64,000 bases of DNA from Peronospora farinosa (lineage: Eukaryota; Oomycota; Peronosporomycetes; Peronosporales; Peronosporaceae), in contig CANTFK010000024.1 in assembly GCA_947646735.1 (NCBI GenBank), positions 434,001 to 498,000 of the forward strand, given 5' to 3'. Position 1 is the first letter of the stretch. Every line of letters starts with the position of its first letter. The position numbers were made by a program, and so were the translations under genes. Of this stretch, positions 21,700-33,600 are shown in pieces. Below the pieces are notes generated by a model. The model saw only the letters and a list, made by a program, of their open reading frames with translations. It did no database searches and was not told the origin of the DNA.

Positions 21700-24600
21700 T
21701 CACTTGGCATCCACGATTGCCAGCAGCAGATCACGATACTTGCCACTAGTATCATCACGGATGCGCTTGCTGAGCTCTTTCCCATACACCTTCTTGTACG
21801 CAGTCTTTATCTGTGGCAGCATTGAATAATACCGCACAACTGCCGCGCTGAGACCATACTCGTCCGTGCCTAGACCTTGCATCGTGCTTTCGAACAGTTC
21901 CGCCACGAGCTCAAACGGCTCAAGCACTGCTCGCACATGGAACAGAAGCGCCTTCTGGGCTTCCTTTTTGAACACTGCCTGGATCGCCTTGGTAATGCTA
22001 CCCTTCTTGTACTTTTGCGAGTAAGCGGTGTCAATAGCACGGAGGTGCTCAGCGGGACTCGAAATAATAATTTGGATAAAGGCCTCTTTGTTAGTGCCCC
22101 ATTTTCCATCGCCAGCCTTGAAAAGAGCTTCAGCGTCGGCAGCCACCTTTGCACCAGTGTGCACCGCAGGATCAAAGCTTGCCAAGCTACCCTGCACGGC
22201 AGCCATAACTATCTCCATAAAGTCACCTCGCAATTTACCTCGTAGAATGCTCACAAGATCAACACCATAGCAATCTTGATATGTCTTCTTCAGCAGCGTA
22301 ATCTCAGTATTCGAGCGAGCCATCACGACCGGGTAGATCCACTCCTCCGTTGTGCCCATTCCCTTCATCGCCTTGTACAGGATCTCAGCTTCCACGTGCT
22401 CCAAGGGACTCGCGAGCATCTTCAGCAGTATGCCGTAGTCGCTCGTGCTCTTTACCCACACCGTCAAGCTCTGCTTGTACAGGATGCGATAACGCCACCA
22501 GATCAGGTAGCGCTGCTCCGCAGTCTTCGACAGAAGCAGAGATGCCAGAGCAGCCTCGTCCGAAGTCGCACCAGTGCACACGCGATGAATCTCCTGCGCA
22601 GCCGCATCGATGTCGGCAGAGAACGTCATCGAATCGATACTATTGCTCTCGCGTGCATAGCGCGCGTAGAGACTACTCATCGCTGTATTGCCGGTGACTG
22701 CCAGTTCAGTAGAGTTCTCTTCGCCGCTCACGACAGATGTTGCCGTCTTTGAGCGACCAATTTCGCTCTCAGTCACACTTGCACTCACAGTAGCGCTTGA
22801 CGAAATGTTTGTCTTCTCCTCCACTGACGAGCTTGTATCAACGACATCACTTCTTACAGCAACGCTCGAGGAGCCACTCACATTAGTGCTCGAGTTGCTC
22901 ACATCAACACCTGTCGAAGCAGATCCTGACACAGATGCACCAACCTCCACCTCAGCCGCATCAAGCACCGACAAAAGCAACTGGCAGTACTCGCCTCTCA
23001 TCACGCCTTGGATGCGCGTGCGTAGTTCCTGGTGGTACAAGCGCATGTACACGATACAAATGCGCACGAGGAGACGGTAGTACCGCACTACCCACGCACT
23101 CAAGCCATACGCGTTCTTACCACCACCCTGCAGCGTCGCCTCGAACAGATCCGCAAGCAGGTCTACCGGCTCCAGTACCGACCGCACCAGGAACAGCATC
23201 GCACGCTTCGCATCGCCAGAGAACTCCGCCTCGATCGCACCCATAAGGTTCGTCTTGTACTTTGCCTCATATGCACTGTTAATGCTGCGCACGTGCTCCG
23301 CAGGGCTCAGCACCAGGATATTGATGATTGTCGTCTCATCCTTTCTCACGCGCCCTTTGCCAGCCTTGTACAAGGCATCTGCGTCCGTACTAGCCTTCAC
23401 GCTTGTATGGACAGACGCGTTGAAGTCGGCCACCTCGCCACGCATAGCGGTCAGGATCACCTTCTTCAGGTCACCGCTCAGTTCGCCGCTCAAGGCCTTC
23501 ACCAGATCGCCACCGTACTTTTCCTGGAATGTCTTCTTCAGCAGCGTAATCTCAGTATTCGAGCGAGCCATCACAACCGGGTAGATCCACTCCTCCGTTG
23601 TGCCCATTCCCTTCATCGCCTTGTACAGGATCTCAGCTTCCACGTGCTCCAAGGGACTCGCGAGCATCTTCAGCAGTATGCCGTAGTCGCTCGTGCTCTT
23701 TACCCACACCGTCAAGCTCTGCTTGTACAGGATGCGATAACGCCACCAGATCAGGTAGCGCTGCTCCGCAGTCTTCGACAGAAGCAGAGATGCCAGAGCA
23801 GCCTCGTCCGAAGTCGCACCAGTGCACACGCGATGAATCTCCTGCGCAGCCGCATCGATGTCGGCAGAGAACTTCATCGAATCGATACTACTGCTCTCGC
23901 GTGCATAGCGCGCGTAGAGACTACTCATCGCTGTATTGCCGGTGACTGCCAGTTCAGTAGAGTTCTCTTCGCCGCTCACGACAGATGTTGCCGTCTTCGA
24001 GCCACCAATTTCGCTCTCAGTCACACTCGCACTCACAGTAGCGCTTGACGAAATGTTTGTCTTCTCCTCCACTGACGAGCTTGTATCAACGACATCACCG
24101 GTCACAGCAACGCTCGAGGAGCCACTCACATTAGTGCTCGAGTTGCTCACATCAGCACCTGTCGAAGCAGATCCTGACACAGATGCACCAACCTCCACCT
24201 CAGCCGCATCAAGCACCGACAAAAGCAACTGGCAGTACTCGCCACTCATCACGCCTTGGATGCGCGTGCGTAGTTCCTGGTGGTACAAGCGCATGTACAC
24301 GATACAAATGCGCACGAGGAGACGGTAGTACCGCACTACCCACGCACTCAAGCCATACGCGTTACCACCACCCTGCAGCGTCGCCTCGAATAGATCCGCA
24401 AGCAGGTTTACCGGCTCCAGTACTGACCGCACCAGGAACAGCATCGCACGCTTCGCATCGCCAGAAAACTCCGCCTCGATCGCATCCATGAGGTTCGTCT
24501 TGTACTTTGCCTCATATGCGCTGTTAATGCTGCGCACGTGCTCCGCAGGGCTCAGCACCAGGATATTGATGATTGTCGTCTCATCCTTTCTCACGCGCCC

Positions 24601-27600
24601 TTTGCCAGCCTTGTACAAGGCATCTGCGTCCGTACTAGCCTTCACGCTTGTATGGACAGACGCGTTGAAGTCGGCCACCTCGCCACGCATAGCGGTCAGG
24701 ATCACCTTCTTCAGGTCACCGCTCAGTTCGCCGCTCAAGGCCTTCACCAGATCGCCACCGTACTTTTCCTGGAATGTCTTCTTCAGCAGCGTAATCTCAG
24801 TATTCGAGCGAGCCATCACAACCGGGTAGATCCACTCCTCCGTTGTGCCCATTCCCTTCATCGCCTTGTACAGGATCTCAGCTTCCACGTGCTCCAAGGG
24901 ACTCGCGAGCATCTTCAGCAGTATGCCGTAGTCGCTCGTGCTCTTTACCCACACCGTCAAGCTCTGCTTGTACAGGATGCGATAACGCCACCAGATCAGG
25001 TAGCGCTGCTCCGCAGTCTTCGACAGAAGCAGAGATGCCAGAGCAGCCTCGTCCGAAGTCGCACCAGTGCACACGCGATGAATCTCCTGCGCAGCCGCAT
25101 CGATGTCGGCAGAGAACTTCATCGAATCGATACTACTGCTCTCGCGTGCATAGCGCGCGTAGAGACTACTCATCGCTGTATTGCCGGTGACTGCCAGTTC
25201 AGTAGAGTTCTCTTCGCCGCTCACGACAGATGTTGCCGTCTTCGAGCCACCAATTTCGCTCTCAGTCACACTCGCACTCACAGTAGCGCTTGACGAAATG
25301 TTTGTCTTCTCCTCCACTGACGAGCTTGTATCAACGACATCACCGGTCACAGCAACGCTCGAGGAGCCACTCACATTAGTGCTCGAGTTGCTCACATCAG
25401 CACCTGTCGAAGCAGATCCTGACACAGATGCACCAACCTCCACCTCAGCCGCATCAAGCACCGACAAAAGCAACTGGCAGTACTCGCCACTCATCACGCC
25501 TTGGATGCGCGTGCGTAGTTCCTGGTGGTACAAGCGCATGTACTCGATACGAATGCGCACGAGGAGACGGTAGTACCGCACTACCCACGCACTCAAGCCA
25601 TACGCGTTCTTACCACCACCCTGCAGCGTCGCCTCGAATAGATCCGCAAGCAGGTCTACCGGCTCCAGTACCGACCGCACCAGGAACAGCATCGCACGCT
25701 TCGCATCGCCAGAGAACTCCGCCTCGATCGCATCCATGAGGTTCGTCTTGTACTTTGCCTCATATGCGCTGTTAATGCTGCGCACGTGCTCCGCAGGGCT
25801 CAGCACCAGGATATTGATGATTGTCGTCTCATCCTTTCTCACGCGCCCTTTGCCAGCCTTGTACAAGGCATCTGCGTCCGTACTAGCCTTCACGCTTGTA
25901 TGGACAGACGCGTTGAAGTCGGCCACCTCGCCACGCATAGCGGTCAGGATCACCTTCTTCAGGTCACCGCTCAGTTCGCCGCTTAAAGCCTTCACCAGAT
26001 CGCCACCGTACTTTTCCTGGAATGTCTTCTTCAGCAGCGTAATCTCAGTATTCGAGCGAGCCATCACAACCGGGTAGATCCACTCCTCCGTTGTGCCCAT
26101 TCCCTTCATCGCCTTGTACAGGATCTCAGCTTCCACGTGCTCCAAGGGACTCGCGAGCATCTTCAGCAGTATGCCGTAGTCGCTCGTGCTCTTTACCCAC
26201 ACCGTCAAGCTCTGCTTGTACAGGATGCGATAACGCCACCAGATCAGGTAGCGCTGCTCCGCAGTCTTCGACAGAAGCAGAGATGCCAGAGCAGCCTCGT
26301 CCGAAGTCGCACCAGTGCACACGCGATGAATCTCCTGCGCAGCCGCATCGATGTCGGCAGAGAACGTCATCGAATCGATACTATTGCTCTCGCGTGCATA
26401 GCGCGCGTAGAGACTACTCATCGCTGTATTGCCGGTGACTGCCAGTTCAGTAGAGTTCTCTTCGCCGCTCACGACAGATGTTGCCGTCTTCGAGCCACCA
26501 ATTTCGCTCTCAGTCACACTCCACTCACAGTAGCGCTTGACGAAATGTTTGTCTTCTCCTCCACTGACGAGCTTGTATCAACGACATCACCGGTCACAGC
26601 AACGCTCGAGGAGCCACTCACATTAGCGCTCGAGTTGCTCACATCAGCACCTGTCGAAGCAGATCCTGACACAGATGCACCAACCTCCACCTCAGCCGCA
26701 TCAAGCACCGACAAAAGCAACTGGCAGTACTCGCCACTCATCACGCCTTGGATGCGCGTGCGTAGTTCCTGGTGGTACAAGCGCATGTACTCGATACGAA
26801 TGCGCACGAGGAGACGGTAGTACCGCACTACCCACGCACTCAAGCCATACGCGTTCTTACCACCACCCTGCAGCGTCGCCTCGAATAGATCCGCAAGCAG
26901 GTCTACCGGCTCCAGTACCGACCGCACCAGGAACAGCATCGCACGCTTCGCATCGCCAGAGAACTCCGCCTCGATCGCACCCATAAGGTTCGTCTTGTAC
27001 TTTGCCTCATATGCACTGTTAATGCTGCGCACGTGCTCCGCAGGGCTCAGCACCAGGATATTGATGAATGTCGTCTCATCCTTTCTCACGCGCCCTTTGC
27101 CAGCCTTGTACAAGGCATCTGCGTCCGTACTAGCCTTCACGCTTGTATGGACAGACGCGTTGAAGTCGGCCACCTCGCCACGCATAGCGGTCAGGATCAC
27201 CTTCTTCAGGTCACCGCTCAGTTCGCCGCTTAAAGCCTTCACCAGATCGCCACCGTACTTTTCCTGGAATGTCTTCTTCAGCAGCGTAATCTCAGTATTC
27301 GAGCGAGCCATCACAACCGGGTAGATCCACTCCTCCGTTGTGCCCATTCCCTTCATCGCCTTGTACAGGATCTCAGCTTCCACGTGCTCCAAGGGACTCG
27401 CGAGCATCTTCAGCAGTATGCCGTAGTCGCTCGTGCTCTTTACCCACACCGTCAAGCTCTGCTTGTACAGGATGCGATAACGCCACCAGATCAGGTAGCG
27501 CTGCTCCGCAGTCTTCGACAGAAGCAGAGATGCCAGAGCAGCCTCGTCCGAAGTCGCACCAGTGCACACGCGATGGATCTCCTGCGCAGCCGCATCGATG

Positions 27601-30600
27601 TCGGCAGAGAACGTCATCGAATCGATACTATTGCTCTCGCGTGCATAGCGCGCGTAGAGACTACTCATCGCTGTATTGCCGGTGACTGCCAGTTCAGTAG
27701 AGTTCTCTTCGCCGCTCACGACAGATGTTGCCGTCTTCGAGCCACCAATTTCGCTCTCAGTCACACTCGCACTCACAGTAGCGCTTGACGAAATGTTTGT
27801 CTTCTCCTCCACTGACGAGCTTGTATCAACGACATCACCGGTCACAGCAACGCTCGAGGAGCCACTCACATTAGCGCTCGAGTTGCTCACATCAGCACCT
27901 GTCGAAGCAGATCCTGACACAGATGCACCAACCTCCACCTCAGCCGCATCAAGCACCGACAAAAGCAACTGGCAGTACTCGCCACTCATCACGCCTTGGA
28001 TGCGCGTGCGTAGTTCCTGGTGGTACAAGCGCATGTACTCGATACGAATGCGCACGAGGAGACGGTAGTACCGCACTACCCACGCACTCAAGCCATACGC
28101 GTTCTTACCACCACCCTGCAGCGTCGCCTCGAACAGATCCGCAAGCAGGTCTACCGGCTCCAGTACCGACCGCACCAGGAACAGCATCGCACGCTTCGCA
28201 TCGCCAGAGAACTCCGCCTCGATCGCACCCATAAGGTTCGTCTTGTACTTTGCCTCATATGCACTGTTAATGCTGCGCACGTGCTCCGCAGGGCTCAGCA
28301 CCAGGATATTGATGAATGTCGTCTCATCCTTTCTCACGCGCCCTTTGCCAGCCTTGTACAAGGCATCTGCGTCCGTACTAGCCTTCACGCTTGTATGGAC
28401 AGACGCGTTGAAGTCGGCCACCTCGCCACGCATAGCGGTCAGGATCACCTTCTTCAGGTCACCGCTCAGTTCGCCGCTTAAAGCCTTCACCAGATCGCCA
28501 CCGTACTTTTCCTGGAATGTCTTCTTCAGCAGCGTAATCTCAGTATTCGAGCGAGCCATCACAACCGGGTAGATCCACTCCTCCGTTGTGCCCATTCCCT
28601 TCATCGCCTTGTACAGGATCTCAGCTTCCACGTGCTCCAAGGGACTCGCGAGCATCTTCAGCAGTATGCCGTAGTCGCTCGTGCTCTTTACCCACACCGT
28701 CAAGCTCTGCTTGTACAGGATGCGATAACGCCACCAGATCAGGTAGCGCTGCTCCGCAGTCTTCGACAGCAGCAGAGATGCCAGAGCAGCCTCGTCCGAA
28801 GTCGCACCAGTGCACACGCGATGGATCTCCTGCGCAGCCGCATCGATGTCGGCAGAGAACGTCATCGAATCGATACTATTGCTCTCGCGTGCATAGCGCG
28901 CGTAGAGACTACTCATCGCTGTATTGCCGGTGACTGCCAGTTCAGTAGAGTTCTCTTCGCCGCTCACGACAGATGTTGCCGTCTTCGAGCCACCAATTTC
29001 GCTCTCAGTCACACTCGCACTCACAGTAGCGCTTGACGAAATGTTTGTCTTCTCCTCCACTGACGAGCTTGTATCAACGACATCACCGGTCACAGCAACG
29101 CTCGAGGAGCCACTCACATTAGCGCTCGAGTTGCTCACATCAGCACCTGTCGAAGCAGATCCTGACACAGATGCACCAACCTCCACCTCAGCCGCATCAA
29201 GCACCGACAAAAGCAACTGGCAGTACTCGCCACTCATCACGCCTTGGATGCGCGTGCGTAGTTCCTGGTGGTACAAGCGCATGTACACGATACGAATGCG
29301 CACGAGGAGACGGTAGTACCGCACTACCCACGCACTCAAGCCATACGCGTTCTTACCACCACCCTGCAGCGTCGCCTCGAACAGATCCGCAAGCAGGTCT
29401 ACCGGCTCCAGTACCGACCGCACCAGGAACAGCATCGCACGCTTCGCATCGCCAGAGAACTCCGCCTCGATCGCACCCATAAGGTTCGTCTTGTACTTTG
29501 CCTCATATGCACTGTTAATGCTGCGCACGTGCTCCGCAGGGCTCAGCACCAGGATATTGATGAATGTCGTCTCATCCTTTCTCACGCGCCCTTTGCCAGC
29601 CTTGTACAAGGCATCTGCGTCCGTACTAGCCTTCACGCTTGTATGGACAGACGCGTTGAAGTCGGCCACCTCGCCACGCATAGCGGTCAGGATCACCTTC
29701 TTCAGGTCACCGCTCAGTTCGCCGCTTAAAGCCTTCACCAGATCGCCACCGTACTTTTCCTGGAATGTCTTCTTCAGCAGCGTAATCTCAGTATTCGAAC
29801 GAGCCATCACAACCGGGTAGATCCACTCCTCCGTTGTGCCCATTCCCTTCATTGCCTTGTACAGGATCTCAGCTTCCACGTGCTCCAAGGGACTCGCGAG
29901 CATCTTCAGCAGTATGCCGTAGTCGCTCGTGCTCTTTACCCACACCGTCAAGCTCTGCTTGTACAGGATGCGATAACGCCACCAGATCAGGTAGCGCTGC
30001 TCCGCAGTCTTCGACAGCAGCAGAGATGCCAAAGCAGTCTCGTCCGAAGTCGCACCAGTGCACACGCGATGGATCTCCTGCGCAGCCGCATCTATGTCGG
30101 CAGAGAACGTCATCGAATCGATACTATTGCTCTCGCGTGTATAGCGCGCGTAGAGACTACTCATCGCTGTATTGCCGGTGACTGCAGGTTCAGTAGAATT
30201 CTCTTCGCGGCGCACGACAGATGTTGCCGTCTTCGGGCTTCCAATTGAGCTCGTAGTCGCATTTTTAGCACGTATTTGTTGTGAAGACTTTAGCATGTCG
30301 ACTTGTTTGTCATCAATCTTTACTGCTTTGACGTCTATCGTTGTTCCACTGATGAGTACGGTATCGTCCGGGAAGCTTCCAAACGTGGACAAGATTCGGG
30401 TACGGCGGTTTTCTTCTTCTGTGTTTGCGTGATCGATAACAGTAACATGGTACTGAGCATTATCGTTACCGTTAGTACTGAGGCCAAGCAAGTATTCAGC
30501 GGTATTGGTATCGTGTTGCTGGGCGAAACCGAACTTTTTGTATAATGAGATGAGAGACTTCGCCGAGCCGTAGAATACTGCCTCACCGTCTTCCGTAACC

Positions 30601-33600
30601 AGCACATTCTCAAAGCCGCCTGAAAGTGTAGGCCATTCCTTTAGCATTGACATCAAGACTTTCGCACTTGCTGCTTCAGGTGCTTTCTTATCCTCACAAG
30701 ACAACTCATTAATTACCAAGACGCGCTGGTGCTGTCCAAACTGAGCGCCAAATTGATGGACAGCGAGCTCCGGAAAATGGGCAGATAAAGTATGTGCTAC
30801 ATTCCACACCGCTTGTTTCTCATTCAGTGATCCATCTTCATATAGACTTTCGCTGAAGCTCGGGAAGTTATTTGTACAGAAGTCCCGAGAAAGGTCACGC
30901 ACCTCACCTGGAGCAAGCCTTGAAACATCCGTACCCCGCTTCTCACAAAAAGTCACAAATTCCGACAGCCATTTCCATTCAAATGAAGCCTCTTTTACCG
31001 TCCGCAGCGTCGACTTCGTATTCCTTCCACCAGCAAATCCAATAACAACAAGAGTGTTCTCATTTTGTAATTTCAAATCGCCAAACTGGAACGTTGACGA
31101 AGTAAGGTCGGTCACCGCGTTCTTGCCCTTGCTTGGCTTCGTCTCCATCGTCTCCATCTCCGTCGTATCGACATTCGTGGACGTAGCCTTGGAGCGGGCA
31201 GCACTCATGGCAGAACCGATGACACCACCCACAGTGGTAGCTGTCGCCACGCCGAGGATAGGCTTCGTCACATCACTCACTTTCTCGATGCCGTAGACGA
31301 CGTCTGCCAACGTCACGGCCATCTCTTCTGTCGTGGTCTCTGTGGTTTCCCCAGTCACGGACTCCGTGATCTCCTCAGTCTGCACCGACTCGCCCGGGGC
31401 CGCGCCAGCCTCCACAGTTGAGCGGATGACCTGACCACCTGACACGGACGTCGTCGTGTTGCCGGACGTCGTCGTGTTGCCGGACGTCGTCGTGTTGCCG
31501 GACGTCGTCGTGAGGCTGCTTTCCTCCACCTCCGTCTCCTCGCGCGTTTCTGTCTCCACCGTGGTGCTCTTCTCGCCAGAAGTCGTCTCTGTCTCCGTCG
31601 TCGTCTCCACCTCAAAGGTTTTTACCAGCTCGCCGCTGGCAGACGTCGAAATTCGTGTCGTCGTCTTCACCGTCTTTGTCACGATGCTGCCGTCGGCTTC
31701 CTGCGACTGGAACACCTCAGTCTGCACCGACTCGCCCGGGGCCGCGCCAGCCTCCACGGTTGAGCGGATGGCCTGACCACCTGACACGGACGTCGTCGTG
31801 TTGCCGGACGTCGTCGTGAGGCTGCTTTCCTCCACCTCCGTCTCCTCGCGCGTTTCTGTCTCCACCGTGGTGCTCTTCTCGCCAGAAGTCGTCTCTGTCT
31901 CCGTCGTCGTCTCCACCTCAAAGGTCTTCACCAGCTCGCCGCTGGCAGACGTCGAAAGTCGTGTCGTCGTCTTCACCGTCTTTGTCACGATGCTGCCGTC
32001 GGCTTCCTGCGACTGGAACACCTCAGTCTGCACCGACTCGCCCGGGGCCGCGCCAGCCTCCACGGTTGAGCGGATGACCTGACCACCTGACACGGACGTC
32101 GTCGTGTTGCCGGACGTCGTCGTGAGGCTGCTTTCCTCCACCTCCGTCTCCTCGCGCGTTTCTGTCTCCACCGTGGTGCTCTTCTCGCCGGAAGTCGTCT
32201 CTGTCTCCGTCGTCGTCTCCACCTCAAAGGTCTTCACCAGCTCGCCGCTGGCAGACGTCGAAAGTCGTGTCGTCGTCTTCACCGTCTTTGTCACGATGCT
32301 GCCGTCGGCTTCCTGCGACTGGAACACCTCAGTCTGCACCGACTCGCCCGGGGCCGCGCCAGCCTCCACGGTTGAGCGGATGGCCTGACCACCTGACACG
32401 GACGTCGTCGTGTTGCCGGACGTTGTCGTGAGGCTGCTTTCCTCCACCTCCGTCTCCTCGCGCGTTTCTGTCTCCACCGTGGTGCTCTTCTCGCCAGAAG
32501 TCGTCTCTGTCTCCGTCGTCGTCTCCACCTCAAAGGTCTTCACCAGCTCGCCGCTGGCAGACGTCGAAAGTCGTGTCGTCGTCTTCACCGTCTTTGTCAC
32601 GATGCTGCCGTCGGCTTCCTGCGACTGGAACACCTCAGTCTGCACCGACTCGCCCGGGGCCGCGCCAGCCTCCACGGTTGAGCGGATGGCCTGACCACCT
32701 GACACGGACGTCGTCGTGTTGCCGGACGTCGTCGTGAGGCTGCTTTCCTCCACCTCCGTCTCCTCGCGCGTTTCTGTCTCCACCGTGGTGCTCTTCTCGC
32801 CAGAAGTCGTCTCTGTCTCCGTCGTCGTCTCCACCTCAAAGGTCTTCACCAGCTCGCCGCTGGCAGACGTCGAAAGTCGTGTCGTCGTCTTCACCGTCTT
32901 TGTCACGATGCTGCCGTCGGCTTCCTGCGACTGGAACACCTCAGTCTGGACCGACTCGCCCGGGGCCGCGCCAGCCTCCACGGTTGAGCGGATGACCTGA
33001 CCACCTGACACGGACGTCGTCGTGTTGCCGGACGTCGTCGTGAGGCTGCTTTCCTCCACCTCCGTCTCCTCGCGCGTTTCTGTCTCCACCGTGGTGCTCT
33101 TCTCGCCAGAAGTCGTCTCTGTCTCCGTCGTCGTCTCCACCTCAAAGGTCTTCACCAGCTCGCCGCTGGCAGACGTCGAAAGTCGTGTCGTCGTCTTCAC
33201 CGTCTTTGTCACGATGCTGCCGTCGGCTTCCTGCGACTGGAACACCTCAGTCTGCACCGACTCGCCCGGGGCCGCGCCAGCCTCCACGGTTGAGCGGATG
33301 GCCTGACCACCTGACACGGACGTCGTCGTGTTGCCGGACGTCGTCGTGAGGCTGCTTTCCTCCACCTCCGTCTCCTCGCGCGTTTCTGTCTCCACCGTGG
33401 TGCTCTTCTCGCCAGAAGTCGTCTCTGTCTCCGTCGTCGTCTCCACCTCAAAGGTCTTCACCAGCTCGCCGCTGGCAGACGTCGAAAGTCGTGTCGTCGT
33501 CTTCACCGTCTTTGTCACGATGCTGCCGTCGGCTTCCTGCGACTGGAACACCTCAGTCTGCACCGACTCGCCCGGGGCCGCGCCAGCCTCCACGGTTGAG

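Noticed and set aside
22276..28933. Plus-strand ORFs of 103-338 aa across the annexin array
   Set aside because: They recur with the 1248-bp unit and read opposite to clear annexin coding; they have no family features.
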